Both the position numbers and the translations under genes were made by a program. Shown one piece after another: positions 1-13,663 of a DNA stretch of 64,000 bases. This stretch comes from Acanthaster planci (Eukaryota; Echinodermata; Asteroidea; Valvatida; Acanthasteridae). Positions within the stretch are counted from its first letter, which is position 1, and the number at the start of each line of letters is the position of its first letter. The stretch lies in NCBI RefSeq assembly GCF_001949145.1, contig NW_019091413.1:417639-481638 (forward strand), written 5' to 3'. The notes beneath the pieces are model-generated. The model saw only the letters and a program-made list of their open reading frames with translations, was not told where the DNA came from and did not search any database.

Positions 1-526
1 CATGTACCATTGAGCAGGGATGTTTTTAAATGTAAAAGTGTTATTGAACAGAACTGGCCAGTTTGATCACTGAAGTATATTTCGTTAAAATCTCATCACT
101 TTTTCATCATCAAGTTGCTCATTACTGTTGAAAAGAAAACACTTATGTGACATCAAAGGACGTTTGTTCAGCAGGTAGCCAGTCACATACAGTTAATAAA
201 TGTTTCATTAGTATGACAGAAAGAATGATCATTTCATCTGTCACCAAATTAAATTATTCTTTTCATTCTACAAATGTGCAACATTTCACAATTTGTTTTA
301 TTCAATACCTAATAATTCCCTGCCTGAATAATTAAACTAAATTCCATGGAGGATGTCTCTAAAACTTACATCAATGCTCACAGTTAAGTCTACGTGGGAC
401 AGAGAAACATCTAATGGCAACATGGCTTATATTATGACATGATGTGTGTGCCATTTAATAGGTTTGATTAGCGCTCAGCCTTGGTTTTTTTAATACCACT
501 AAAAATTGCCCTCAACCTCTGTACAG
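1..526. other. Intronic sequence upstream of first visible exon
   Basis: No coding or repeat structure was recognised. The sequence is AT-rich and ends in a polypyrimidine tract followed by the acceptor gtacag at 521-526, so it is best read as the end of an intron of the helical-repeat gene on the + strand. Confidence 0.5.
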
Positions 527-689
527 AGTGGATTCCTGCAAACATTTTCCCAAGTGTGTACACAGAGGAAGCAGACATGCAGGGGAGGCCCTTTGACTGG
601 GAAACAGCTGTCTGCAGTCTTGTGGCTTCAACTGCTGGCCAACTTGACCTTATCCCCTGAGGGCCAACAAATGGTCATGAGAATCCCAG
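527..689 (+). CDS. RTTN: RTTN-like exon A
   Basis: The acceptor is ctgtacag before 527 and the donor is CAG/GTAAATG after 689. The exon has 163 nt, starts in phase 0 if the frame is right, and ends in phase 1. It encodes one ARM-type helix pair ending QQMVMRIPG. An in-frame reading continues upstream of the acceptor but has no ATG. Confidence 0.65.
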
Positions 690-3600
690 GTAAATGTCTG
701 ACCTTTGACATTGGGGAAGTTACTCAGTGAGAGTGTTCCTACAGGATGAAATACGGTATTGTTTCCATTCATTGTTTGCATTTTGCCTGCAGATGTTTTT
801 TCTCATTGGTGTTTGTTTAAAGGGGTCATAAAACTTGGGGTCTGGAATGTAGTTTAAATTGAGGCAGATTGCGGGCAACATGGCACTTGTAGAATAGTTT
901 TGTAGTAGCAATCAAGTGATGAATGGCACTAGGAACAGAATGATGTGTACTTCACCTAAATGTGGTTATATAATTGTATCCATTCAAAGGTATAGTGTTT
1001 ATTTCATGTGGTAATATTTCTTCTTTTTTTCCATGGTATTTGAGAAGCAAATTACACCTAACTCCTGTCTCATCTTGGTTTGGCATCTCTTGCATATTTT
1101 ACAAAGCACTTGTTTCAAAATTCACCAAGGTTGAAATGCAAGGCTCACAGCACATACAACCTTGCTGCATCATTATGTAGTTAATCATTTTTTAATGCTG
1201 CAAGCTGATAATCAAATGCACACCCTGATCAGATCATAATTCAATCTTTGTAGCTACACTTGAAATAATAGAAAGCAAAATCGAGTAATGGAAACTTGGA
1301 GTGCTTTTGCAAATTAATGATGAAAACAATATTTAATGAAAACAATGTCTGAAAGAAAAACAATACCATCCCCATTTCAGTTTTAAGCTGTCCTTACATT
1401 TCAACTTGAAACTTGCATCTAATAAAAGCATAAATTTCTTGATTTTGCTGAACAGCCAACAACATTTTCACTTGAAACATTTTGTAATATTTCTTATTTC
1501 ATCGTAGTCTTATTTGATTTCACATTATCACCATAAAATCTCAACATAGTGTTTAAACGTAATTTGTTCATTTTTTTGGTTGATAATATCTGGCATTGCA
1601 ATGATTGTGTTTTAATCTTTCAGATGTATTAGAATTACTGTTTGTCTTGGGAGAGTCTGTGGATGATGATGTATCCAACCTTGCCACTCTGACTTTACAT
1701 AATCTGTGCTTTCTTAGTGCCAACAAACCCAAACTACTTGCATCAGGTAAGAACATATGGTGCATTGCAGTTGAAACTTAACCCTGTGAAAACGATGCAG
1801 AAAAATTGTTAAAAGAATTTCCATGCATACACAGGCAAAATTCCCTCTTGTGAAAAAAGCTGTGAACAAATTTCCCACTTGTGTAAAAAGGTGTGAACAC
1901 TTTTGCCAATGGTTAGGTGTGAAAAAATTTCCCACTTGTGATTTTTTTTTCACGGAGGGGAAAAAAGTGTGAATGTTTCAGGCTGATATCACTGTAATAT
2001 TTAACTGTAATACACCCTGCCTGTATGCTCAGTAAAAGGCAATCTGATGACCGTCATTGTTACATAGATATTGGCCTTTTGAGAGTGCACCTTTTAGCAA
2101 AATGAAGTTATCACTGTGATGTCAAGAAGTGTTACAATAATGTGGCACTGGTTGAACACTTCATTCTCAGCAAAGTCAGCACATCACATTTACCACTATT
2201 GCAGTACAGGCAATTCACAAAAGTGCACCTCCAAGAGTTTGAAATGCATTGGCCAATCACAACATGCGAAATCTGTTACCCTTTCCAAATGCGCCTTTGC
2301 TCGACAGATTTCACACACTGTGATTGGCTAACGTGTTGCAAACTCTTAGAGGCGCACTATTGTGAATGCCCATATTACCTCTATTGATGCAATCTAATTG
2401 GATGTAGTGGTCCTTAGATGTTGGCCAGCTAGAATATCGATATCATGATATCGCAAAATTTTCTATATATAGCATGTAACTCTACTTGATTATCAAAGGT
2501 CGCACAAAAAGATCTAAAATACATTGCTTGGTTCATGTCAAGACAGATTGGCAAGGATGATAAACCAGTGTACTGGAAATCACATGATGATATTATGAAG
2601 TTACTCTAATCTCCCCATACAGTATACCTGGTTTGGGTTACATGCAAAGTTTAAACTTAATCAGACTTGAAGTTTGTGAGATATTTGCCCGCAGAATTTG
2701 CAACATCTTAGGGCCTATTTGTTTCAAGTGGATCCACATTGCGATCATTGATCTCGGGTTGGATTACTGAAACCAGAACCCATCTAATGGATAGTGCAAA
2801 TGAGCTTTTCAGATCCTTGATCCTGATCCAGATCCGTGTGAAACAAAGTGGCCTCAGTGATAACATCATTACGTCACTGCTTGTTTCACTTCTTCAGGAA
2901 AGGGTATTTGTCTGTTCCATGTTTACCTTTATATGGTATGAACTTAAAACAGGCAAAGGGCCTCTGAAAAAAAGCAGATGCAAACTCCGCAGCATTTGGA
3001 GGCGGGAAAAGGAAACAAAATCTGGAAAAAAAAAATGGCTTTTTCACATGTAAACAGAAAAGTGAATGCCTCCAAAGAAAACAAAACAAAAGGAAGATTA
3101 CCCACAAACAAAGAAAACAAGCAGACAATTTGGAGGTTCTAATGTTGTAGTGTACACAACTATATCCTCTTTTTTCCATTATTCTAGGAGCACTTTATGA
3201 AGCCTAAACCCTATCCAGACTCTAGGAATTTGTTGACCGCTGTTCATTACTTTAATTAGCATTCAAGTTCATGATTTCCCAACCCTTGAAATAACAAATG
3301 TTATTCAACCATTCAAAAATGATTTCCTTCCTATGCTACTTCCTGACTCCAGAAGGCACTGTCACTTTTTTATTAATACATTGTAGATATTTCAGAAGAT
3401 TTTCTGTACAAATTGTGATCTTAAAATTAGGCTTAATGGGAGTACTTGCAGATGGCATTAGCTTGTTAAATTGCTACTGTATTACAAAAATACCCAGAAA
3501 GACAGCAAATTACCTCTGCAGAAAACATTTTAAATGTGGCAAGTTTTGATATAAAGCAGCTGTAGCACTGAATTTTGACCTAGGATGACATCGATACATG

Positions 3601-6600
3601 AAGTTTTTTGTGAAATTGAAATGTGCATTAGCATGGAAATGTAAACACTCTGAAAACCCCCTTATAAAAGTGGCAGAACAAGACTAAAAATGAAGAAAAA
3701 TAGATCACCATTCTATCTAAGGGATTCCATTGAAAATGTCATTGCCTTTACCCTTTATATTCTGTGATTAATTTAAATGAATTTCGCTCTTAGTCACTGG
3801 TCTTACACCCGTTTCAGACAGGTGTTGGAGCCAAATAGAATTAAGAGCAACTCAGGTGTACCCAATTAAATTTTCGTTTCAGACACACAAACTTAATAGA
3901 TACATTTGCATTAGGTTTGAAAAGAGCAACGCCTGAAACCAAGTCACTCTGGTGTTGTTCCAAGCACCTTCAAGCGTCAATCTCTTGCCTACTGGCACTC
4001 CTGGTCACTCCTAATTGTTTCAGACATTGCACTTTTACGGTACTTAGTTCAAAATTTGTTTTTAATTTTGGTTCAGCACGACTCCAGAATGCCTATCTGA
4101 AACAAGTGTCAGAAAACTGTACATTTTTATAGAAGTGGAAATTTCAAGCAGTTGCAATAGATTGTCACTTGGCTGGTCAATATTTGTTGCAGTGATGAAA
4201 ATGAACTGTTACTAATGAGATTAAGAAAAATAAATTTAGGAGCTGTTACCAAAGAGGTAGGAAACTGTGGTAAAACAGGCCAAAGTTGACTCTAAATTTC
4301 AGATTTCTAGTTCCAAGTGAATAATGGAAGCAATTAGAAACACACAGTACCAGTGAGGTTGTACATCTTAACCACAAACATCCTTCCCAACAAGCTGCTC
4401 TTCATCAATACTTTGCTCCCACTCCTGGTAGCTAATCTTTCTGTTGCTACACAACATCTCTGGGAAATAGGGGAGAGTTACCCACAGCCTGACTAATAAC
4501 TCCAGCCCTTGGTATGTGCACCATGCTGGTTTTATTTCCAAGTTATAAATCACTTGGCAAGGGGATGGCAATTTATCTGAGTTACTGCATGGCATGAACT
4601 TGGCACATAATCATTCAGTTGGAGATGAACAAGCTGTAAAATGAATGAGTATAGCTGAGTCATCGAGTGACTCTGAATGGTAAATGTATTTTGTTAGAGT
4701 GATAAGCTGAATACAAAGTATGATATGTAAGTATTTGACTTTTAATCAATTTTTGGATTATGAATAAACTTTGACTTATTAGATCGATAAACTAGGCAAC
4801 AAGACATTTACGGTAATATTCTACATGTGCAGAGATAAGAATTAATGTCTTTGAAAGCACACAATTCCAGTTGAATAATAATGAGTATAAGAATGATAAA
4901 AAAATTAACAATCATCATTAGTTGTTTGTAGATGGGACAGCAGAGGCACCTTTCACAAGGTTTTGTCAGGTAGACTATCCTTCATAAGCCGCTGCATTTT
5001 ACTTATGTCAAAACCAATATCATTGGAGGTGATATCTGTCTGGCCAAGGCTACTGTGATTGGAGTGTTCTCCAGAGGGTTTGCAAAATATTAGACGTTCT
5101 ACCGGCTGATCTGTAGTTCCTGAACAATGAACAGCAAACTGGAGTAGTCTCTTAGATGGTTTCAGATGGTGGTGTAATATATTTAAGGGAAGGCAAATTT
5201 AATAAAGATTCAAATTAAAAGGAAGTATTAATAATCAGGTTTGAGAAGAAATGAATATAAATCTTTTGGGTTTTAAGAAAAGGAGAGGAGCTTGAAGTCT
5301 CATTTAATTTCTACCTAAAATAAATGATAATTTATTATTGACATATCCTAATCAGAAATAAAACTGATATGAAGTGCATCAAAGCAATTGGCTTGATGTT
5401 TATTCTTATCTCATGCTTTCTGAAGAATAGGCATAAGAGTTTCTTCAGGATTTCTGTGGTGGAAAAATAATGGTAGCTCATAGTTTTGCAAGCATTGTGG
5501 ATGGAAAGCCTCCATTCAGACATATTTTTCAATGGATTGTACAAATTTTTTTAATTAGAAATTTTTGGAAAAGTTAACTTTCAGTGCCTTTTTCTGTCTT
5601 CACTACAGATGACATTCTGTTGGAAAGCAAATCAAATGTTTCTGCTTGCCAGAAAGTACTTTACCTTTGTTGGAGAGTCTGTAATAAATGTCACTTTCTT
5701 TGTATTCCTGTTGTGTGCACTAACATTCCATGTAATTTAGACACTACAGGCATGGAGGCCAGTTTTTCCAATATGTTTTTCCAATACGTGATTATTTAAT
5801 TTACAAGTAACCCCATTAGCATTATAGAAAACATTGCTGTACTGGAAACAAAACAAACAAAAATGTACAAACTAAACATTTGAAAAACATACAAGAATCT
5901 TGTTTTATATTTGCCTTGGATGGGGATGTAGTCGTTAGTGCCAGTATCCAGTGTCTTTTAACAGTGTAGGCTTATAAATAGCTCTTGGTTTATTTGAATA
6001 TGGTATTTGCCAGGAAAAATAGTATACATTTGATGAATTTTAGCCATTGTATTTTGTTTCGTTAAGAATACAAGTTTGGCATGTAACCCTTAGTAAACTT
6101 GTTTGTTTTTATTTCCCAAAATTCCAGTATTTACTCTTTACATTTAAGCCTTTTCCTTAAAGAGTCTGGTTTGGTATGAAATGTTTCTTTCTAGCTCTTC
6201 AGTCTACAAGTATTCCAACAGTTTTGCTGTACATTGTCCCCAGTAGTAGAACTCTGTATTTGGTTAGGGACTAACAGGAAGTTGCTTGCCTTTAGATTAG
6301 GGATGGAGGCCAAATAGAAGTACATGATGTAGGTTCCTCAGGGATTCCTTGTGGGCCATGTCTTCATTATCTGCTGACTACACATTGACAGTGCCATCAT
6401 GAGACTCAAATCCTTTTTCATTTGGCATAGATTACATCAGCAGCTTTTGACACATATGGAGCAGCCAGCAAGTGTTTGGCCATAAGCATTTTCAACTCAT
6501 TATACTTACTCAGCACTCTTCTAACTTTCTGATATTTCAATCCCCAAAATATTTCTGACATTGTTTCCACCATGCTAATTAAGATACTTGACCTTCCCTT

Positions 6601-9600
6601 AAACCTACAAAAGCTGTCAACATCATTGCTGTTTGTGGTGATGCTGTAATCATTATATCCCAAGGAGATAGAACTCCACTTTCTTTATTAAAAACATTTG
6701 GTGAAATGTTCAGTTTCTTTGAACATTACCCATTGTTATAATCGGTATGCTTTACAACACTAATACTACTAGTCATTCAGAAGATGACAAAATTAAACTC
6801 CATTAGAAGTGACTTAATACGTAGATACAAGATTTTTTAAATCATTTGGTTGAGAAACAAAACTTTCTTTGAGTAAAACTGGACGGAAAACAGCATAAAT
6901 ATAAAGTCTAAATATTCATATTTGGTACCATTAGAGCCTCCTGGACAAATTGTAAACAGTTAAAAGTTGTTTTGTTTTATACATGTAAGCCTCACATTCA
7001 TACAACATGATTTGACAAATATACATTGTGTTGTTATATATCCTTCTTGAATACTGTATATTCATCAGCCCAGAACAAGCATGTGACCGAGCAATAACAA
7101 CACATTACCCTCATCCTTATGCATATCACATCATCATATAATAGACAAGTCCCTGTGTCACTGTCCAAACCATAATGTAGGGACTGTTAACCATACAACT
7201 TCAAGTTGATTCATCTGTACCTATGCTACTTTCAGAGTAGTTGATAAGGCCGAAAAAAAAGACTCTGGTTTCTGGTCATGGGCTTGGTCCAAAAGAATAA
7301 CCGGTCTCCTACTAATTCCAAATATTCCACAGGATCATATATTGAAGAAGGTCATTTTCTCAGCAGTTTTGACAATAGCATTACTCGTTCCTGGCCTGAT
7401 ATGGGGAAAATATGCCGAGAACAAAGATGAAAAGCTGCCAGAATAATGTCACATTGTCACCTGGTACTTTTACCATAAGTGTTCCATGTATATACCACTG
7501 GAACATCTCAATTTTTGATAATTGCCACTTCCAGCTCATTTTGTTGTGACAAGTCACTTATATAGAAAAGACATGTGACTTATTTTTTTAATGTAGTTCT
7601 GCTTCCGACTGGAACACACTCTTGTTTACTGTATTCTTTAACCTACAGCACTGTATGTAGGAATACCTGCACAATCAGTGAATATCCAGTTTTTTTTATG
7701 CAAGGAGCTTCAGAATATAAATAAAAATGAGAAACAAAATTTTGTGACTAGAGGAACTCACCAATGTGGTGCTCAAGATTTTGTGGTGACTACAGGAACT
7801 CACCAATGTGGTGCTCAAGCCATGCTCACAAGATTTTGACCAACTAAATTCAGGTGACCCTTAAAGAGTTCATGGCACTGGCTATATTTAGCAGCTTTGT
7901 ACAAATGACAAGGGTACAATTGTGTCAAGCCAGACAACCTCCAGGAAGCTGGGAGGAAGGAATTGGGGGCATCTAATAACCATCCCTAACCCATACAACC
8001 TTCACTGAACAATTCCTCTAGGTTTACACATGACAGGTTGTTGTAGGGCTGTAGTTAGTGAAAGGTCCTAATTGGCAAGTCCAGTATGACTGTAATAAAC
8101 CTGGTGTATTAATTCCTGTGTTATTTTTTTGTGCAACTCATTGAAGTGCAGGTACAAAGATGCACACTCTGTAGCATACGCTTTTCCAAGTTTTGGTGCG
8201 TTCTGTTCCTCTCATTTTTGCACTAATCTTCCTTCATAGTTTGTGATTTAAGATTCCATTATTTTGCTCACTGTCACATACTATCTGTAAGATATGTGGA
8301 ACAGTTTATCACGATCCTCTGCTACCTGAGAAGGGACAAGGACAACTAGGGGCATGCCATATCTCCATGATTATATTTGGCTTGAGAATTGGATGTTTAG
8401 GAAGTGTGCTTAAATACATGTACAAACGTGTTCTTTCCCAAAATGTGTGGACCATGTCATTTGGGGTGCTGCATTATTTAGGGGTACATGGCAATCCAAT
8501 GTTTTTGTATAGAATAGCCACTTTGATTTGACCCCAAAATTGTATGATGTCTATAAATGAATTAGAGGTGAAAGCAAAGAAAGCTATTTCCCCTGTGCAG
8601 ACACATTTTTCTAGGCAGTATTTGACATAACACAAACAGCTGCACATATAAATGTTTGAGGAAGTATCACCTCAGCACCAAATGTCAGGTGTAATTTGGT
8701 GGTTGAGCCATTGATAGTAACCCAGTTGTCTTGCCATACATATGGGGAAATTGTTGATTTCCGTGCTTCAGGTTTGGGCCACATGAAGGCATGTTGTTAC
8801 CTCAAAGTCATTTTGAACCAGGAGGAGTAATGGTTGGTATTCTAATTCCTAGGCTGTAACCCATTAACCTTAATTAGTTTGAAAAGTCAGAAAACTTCTT
8901 TTTGACTTGCAAATAAGACAAGATGTTTTGTATACTGCCCATTGTGTAAATGAATCGTCGTCATCCTGGTTTCTGGATGCTTATCATGAGCAGCAATGTC
9001 AAATATGTCATTTTATGTATTGGACTAGGGAGTGCTCTTTAGATTGCTGCACACATTGGGAAAATGGATTACAATATTAAGCTTTGTTATGTATTCAAAA
9101 TAAAATTCAGTTAATATAAGGAAATGACATCTTCCAAATTACTGTCTGTTAAAACTCATATTGCATTGTCAGTGCTTGTGAATTTATGAGTACCCAGGAG
9201 CTTCAAGTGTATTTGGGATAGCAATATCTTTGCCAACCATTGGTTTTGCTGCTTTTCTGCTTGGTACATCATTTCCCAATACTGATGTCTGAATTCTCAA
9301 ATTTTTCTGGCAATGAGTTCCAAGACATTCCCCAAACACTCATCAAACATGCCTTTCTACCTTTAGTTTTAGTCCCATCTTCAATATAACATAGGTGTGG
9401 AGACCTTACCTTGCAAGTCCCTTCTGACAACATTCCAATGAACTTTGTTATGATTGATGTTCATGTCCTTGACTGAATGCTTATTCACTACAAGTCCTTG
9501 CTTATGATATTCATTCCTGCAGTCTCTATCCTTGGAGTTGATTTACCTCTGATTGATTTAATCACACACTCAGAGATGTTGCACACACAAATGTGTAATT

Positions 9601-11096
9601 TAGTTACAGCTACATTTGATTTTGCAAGTCTGTTGAAAGTTTTTTTCTTGAGGGGGCAGCTGATATGGATATTCTGTGTCCATCAAAATGAGCTTCTTCA
9701 TAACTCCTTTTAATTCCCCTACATTCTTCCCCGCTCCACCCCGACATCCGTTGTGGATTATAAAGTCTGGAATTATGCTGGCTTAAGCCTAATATGGATG
9801 TTGCATGCATATAATCTTCTTCATTTGTTTTGTTTGTTGTTTTTTGTTCCAAAATTATTAAAGTTAGAGATTCCAGAAAAAAATTGAGAACAGGTATTCA
9901 ACTATTATCTACCTTTCCCTCCCCAGCAAAGGTTAAAAACTGCTCTGCCACTCCCTGCAAAATGTTTGAAACTCATATTCCTGGGTATTATCTTAGGGCA
10001 TATTTCCATTGTACCTAATGTTTTGGAAGGAGACATAATGATTTATTATACCTCAGTGTTCAAGATTTATTTAGAAATTGGGTTTTGTAACATTTTGTAC
10101 AAGCAAAAACTACCTGCCGAGAATTTCCTGTGCCTGTCCTCAGGACAGGTGGCTTGATGAGACTTGGTGAGGGTGTCATGTTTGGACTTGTCACCTGACT
10201 GTGGAGATATCTATCAATATTCCCAGTTCATATCTTTTGAGATTACCAGCTTTAGAATATGCCTACATGATTGGTCTTCAGCTCATCACGAATTTGTGGT
10301 TATTTTTTATTTAGAGAAAATACTACCTTTCTTTGAGAAAAAGCTGAACTGTGGAAACCGATCTGCACAGAATATGGTTGTTAATGCTTTGTGGGCATTA
10401 CTATATGAAAGCCAGAAGGTAAGATTGTCCTTCCTCAGTAATCAAGTATCGTGCGTCATGTTGAAGAAATACAGAGTTTAAAAATGTGATTGTTGACAGG
10501 GAAATGTTATGCTAAGATGAGTCCTTGCATGAGACGTCATGTGTAATGTTTTCCCACTTCCCTTATTAAACATTGTGTTCTGTGTGTAGGAGCTTGTGGG
10601 GTATAACATGCTGGTTATACTGCTCACAGTTTCAAAGCATTTTCACAATTTAGAGATGTGCCAAAGTAAACTATTTGTATGTACATATGTCAGGTTTTTA
10701 TTCCACAGTATGGCACAAACCCCATTACCCTTGGGAATGGTTACAACATTTTGTGGTGTTTTTTATAAGATCATAAATAAGCTGCTCAGCCTGTGTGTTT
10801 GACGAAATGTGTTAGTTACCTTTACCTTGAAATTATTTTCCTATGTTCCCTTCCGGAGGATGAACTGTTATTTTTTTCTTCTCTTTGTGATTCACTTGAC
10901 ATTAAATCATCCCCCTTTGCTACAGGCCAAAGCCATTCTCAAAAGCTCAACTGTCTGCCAATGGCTGATAGATGCTCAGTGTCAAACATCGATCAGCTCT
11001 CTTCAGCCTTTGACCTTGTCAAGCAGGGGTCAAAGTGGACAAGACAATGACCTTCACCAGAATCTGTCCTCTGTTTTGGCTCTGATGATTGATTGA
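527..11096 (+). CDS. RTTN: 3' end of armadillo-repeat gene, probably rotatin (partial, 4 exons)
   Basis: Four + strand exons join in frame: 527-689, 1624-1746, 10315-10418 and 10926-11096, giving 186 residues and a TGA stop. Junction phases are 1, 1 and 0, and every intron has GT..AG ends with good consensus (CAG/GTAAAT, CAG/GTAAGA, AAG/GTAAGA). The peptide is leucine/alanine-rich helical repeat sequence: LWLQLLANLTLSPEGQQMV, then LATLTLHNLCFLSANKPKLL, then NMVVNALWALLYESQKAKA, which is the pattern of ARM/HEAT repeats. The 'LCF..ANKPKLLAS' and 'ALWAL..xxQKAK' signatures match what I recall of the rotatin C-terminus. Rotatin is a large centriolar/basal-body protein needed for centriole elongation and cilia. 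The N-terminal part lies outside the window. The ARM-type gene is secure; the name is inference from memory and another ARM protein cannot be excluded. Confidence 0.6.
1624..1746 (+). CDS. RTTN: RTTN-like exon B
   Basis: The exon lies between tttaatctttcag and CAG/GTAAGA. It has 123 nt, phase 1 to phase 1. It encodes an acidic turn (ESVDDDVSN) followed by the helix LATLTLHNLCFLSANKPKLL, a typical ARM repeat. Confidence 0.75.
2209..2370. mobile_element. MITE with long terminal inverted repeats
   Basis: The left arm (2209-2275) and the reverse complement of the right arm (2305-2370) match over about 65 bases with a few mismatches. The shared words include GGCAATTCAC/GGCATTCAC, the block around AAGAGTTTG and GCCAATCAC. 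The central loop is short. This is a hairpin-type non-autonomous DNA transposon with no coding sequence. Confidence 0.7.
2711..2853. mobile_element. Short MITE
   Basis: GGCCTATTTGTTTCAAGTGG at the left end is matched in inverted orientation by GTGTGAAACAAAGTGGCC at the right end. The interior holds repeated GATC words on both arms. It is non-coding and of about 143 bp. Confidence 0.55.
3805..4109. mobile_element. MITE with TTTCAGA-type inverted ends
   Basis: The left end ACACCCGTTTCAGACAGGTG is inverted at the right end as CCTATCTGAAACAAGTGT, and the match continues inward around GGAG/CTCC. The element is about 305 bp and has no coding potential. I could not define a target-site duplication. 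Confidence 0.55.
7744..7820 (+). repeat. Tandem duplication, 42-bp unit, about 1.8 copies
   Basis: GTGACTAGAGGAACTCACC at 7744 recurs as GTGACTACAGGAACTCACC at 7786, followed by the same AATGTGGTGCTCAAG. The two copies differ by one base over about 35 bases, so the duplication is recent. Confidence 0.8.
10315..10418 (+). CDS. RTTN: RTTN-like exon C
   Basis: The acceptor is tttttatttag and the donor AAG/GTAAGA. The exon has 104 nt, phase 1 to phase 0. It encodes EKILPFFEKKL then the helix QNMVVNALWALLYESQK, the most diagnostic ARM-like segment seen. Confidence 0.75.
10926..11096 (+). CDS. RTTN: RTTN-like terminal exon with stop
   Basis: The acceptor is cccctttgctacag at 10925. The exon continues the helix as AKAILKSSTVCQWLIDAQ, then a Ser/Gln-rich stretch, and ends SSVLALMID with TGA at 11094-11096. 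No AATAAA is close downstream. An ATTAAA at 11985-11990 is the nearest candidate polyadenylation hexamer I noticed, which would imply a 3' UTR of roughly 0.9 kb. Confidence 0.7.
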   Translation, partial: AKAILKSSTVCQWLIDAQCQTSISSLQPLTLSSRGQSGQDNDLHQNLSSVLALMID

Positions 11097-13480
11097 GAAG
11101 ATATGTAGATGAGCTTTGAGGCTTTTCATGGTGAAAGTAGCAAGTAACTTACAGAGGTTTGCGATAGCACCACGGAAGGATATCTCTTTCTGAGTATGTA
11201 TGTTGCTTTTTGAGCCACACATAATTAGAGATGTCCTTGCATGATGCTAGCACAAAACTTACAAGAGTGGAGTTTACAATCATGTGTGTCACTCCCTTTG
11301 ACTGTTTTAAAAGGTTTTAAGAAATCTATGGAAATCAAATTAACTGACAAGAGGCAGTTTATTTAATTGTTTAGGAAATGGCTAATTTACTATCTACAAT
11401 CTTACCTCCATTGTGACATCACACTTTTGTTTTGCCACTCCATTATTTTGCACAAATGGAGCAATAGAGGCGATGCCTTTCCATTTCATTCAGACAGTAT
11501 TGCTTCCATCGCTCCATTCATACTGAATAATCTTACTTCAAATGTCATTACAGTTGTATTTGGGGATTGGTTTCGGCTTTGTGTAATGAAAAGCTTGTAC
11601 TTTCAACAAAACAAAGACACTCGATTCGTGGAAAACAACGGAGCGGTGGAAACAATAGTGTGATGTCCCAGGTGGAGGAAGTCAAATAATACCCTTGGTA
11701 CACACCATTCTTGGTTAAGAACCCTTAAGTAGTGTTGTAAATACATATAACTGATTCAAGAGCACTCAGTTTAACACCATTACATGTACATGTACTTTCC
11801 TCTGAACACCTTGCACATCCATCAGTAGCATTGCTCTTCATGTAAGTTATGAGTATAAAGCATGGGTTGAAAGATGTGGACAAGTCTTCAGTGTTTGAAT
11901 GAGATTTCAAGTCGGAAAGATTTTACCTTAATACTCCCAAAATGGGGGGGTTCTGTATCAATTTGAAGAATAATTTAAAATATGATTAAATGAAGGGTGC
12001 CTGGGTGGTTGGGAAGGGGGTTAAAAAAGAGATGAAGCTTTTGGAAAGGAAAAAAAAGGACTGTCCTCGTCTCTTGCCCTCTTTTCCTCCTCTCTTGTCT
12101 CCCTCTGTTTTCTTTCTTTGACATCACCACCTCTTTTTCACAGGTGTTTTTCCTTCCAGGCTGGGGTTAATCCTAACACAGATTGGTGTCCATTGTGATA
12201 CTCAATGTGCTTCTAAAACGGTATATTAAATCTGTGTTTTCAGACGTTTTTCAAACCTTATATTGTAAGTCTTAAGTAACAATCATCCATCCTGTGGCTA
12301 GAGCCACAACGAATTTGGTGTTAAATTTCTTAAGACCAACACACGTACACAAAATGGCCAGCTGGAGTTCCGACGTTCTGCAATATCGCGTAATGTGCTC
12401 ATCACAGGATTTCCATTTTTCATCCATTTTTTTCATAATTGGCTGAGTGCATCTCTCCCAAAATTAGTTCTGCCATGTCAGGACGTGTTATTGCAAAGAA
12501 CCATAGGTCTGTTAGGAACTTAATGTAAAATCCTCCCTTTTAAGACACAAATTTTACACTTACAAATCGTATTGACTGGAATGGCCAAAAGTAGGTCAAG
12601 TGAGATTTTCGTTTTCATGAAGGGACACACATAACATCTTTTTACATTCACAGCACCGCGCACGAAAACGTGTGCCCCTTCCCTGAGGAAAAAAGATGCA
12701 TTGAACAGAAGGGCCAAAATTTAGGAAAATGTGGATTTTCAATTTCAGGAACGGAAGTGCATCTTTACTAATTAATTTCAGCTAATTAATAACTGTGTTC
12801 TTTTTAAGTACTTGGATCAGGCAAAAAAAGTTCACCTCTCAAAGAACTGTTTGGGGTGCTTTTATTGCATGAACTTGTTCCATATTTGTATGTTGTGTAG
12901 ATTTGAAATAGGAGAAACCTCTCTGGCAATTATTTCGAAAACCAAGGTTTTTCTTCAAAATTAACATGTGTGGCCTTTCTTGAAAACGGTAATGAAATGA
13001 CAGTTTGTATTTTGGTTTCACATGCAGCAAACTGAGACACAAAAAGTTACTGCAAGATACTATATATTGCCGATGGGTTGACAGGAAAGTGTTATAACCA
13101 CTTGCTGTAATGCACCTGTAAATTGAGAATAATCAATAGTAATTTTATGTAGCATGAAAAATTCATTTTAAACACCGCACATTCCAGCAAAATTAAAGTC
13201 TAACATCGAAACGTAGTAACCATGTTTTATAAACTCAAAATAAACAAACCAACTCTTTGGCCTTGCAGTTCACTAAATAACCTCTTCAAAGTGTACCATT
13301 CTGCCAGTGTGTACATTTTCCACTGGACCTTTAAAAAAAAACAGAAAGACCCATATATGCTCTGTAAACATTTATAATGTAGAATGTATAAATATTTTGA
13401 ATGGTCAAGGAAAGATGGCGACTTATTCGCCTTGATTTGTGTATCCATGTATCATGAGTTGTGACTTTGCTGTTGCTGAG

Positions 13481-13663
13481 CAGTGGCAGAACTAAAGGGG
13501 GCATGGGAGCAACCCCCATCATCCCCCGCTTGAGGCCGGTGCCTTCTCAGAAGTTAAAAAAATGAAGAAAACAATTGGTGCTAGTTCACCTTCGTCAGTT
13601 TTTAAACTGTGACCAAAGCCATCGAGTGCCCCCACTAGAAAATTTACTCCATTTACACCACTG
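13481..13663. mobile_element. hAT-type MITE with 8-bp target duplication
   Basis: The element starts CAGTGGCAGAACTAAAGGGG and ends TTTACACCACTG, so the outer CAGTGG/CCACTG is inverted. It is flanked by TTGCTGAG (13473-13480) and TTGTTGAG (13664-13671), an 8-bp duplication with one mismatch. CAGTGG-type ends and 8-bp duplications are hallmarks of the hAT superfamily. It is 183 bp and non-coding. Confidence 0.75.

Larger units (their letters stand above)
1747..10314 (+). other. Large intron of RTTN-like gene
   Basis: This 8.6 kb intron joins two exons whose phases match exactly. It contains three inverted-repeat MITEs (2209-2370, 2711-2853, 3805-4109), a solo transposon end near 7247 and a 42-bp tandem duplication at 7744. 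The rest shows no supported gene. A minus-strand open frame at 6418-6663 (81 residues) has no recognisable domain and no splice support. Confidence 0.6.

Noticed and set aside
6418-6663. 81-codon minus open frame
   Set aside because: Looked protein-like at first, but there are no splice sites, domain or partner exons; its length is not surprising in AT-rich DNA.
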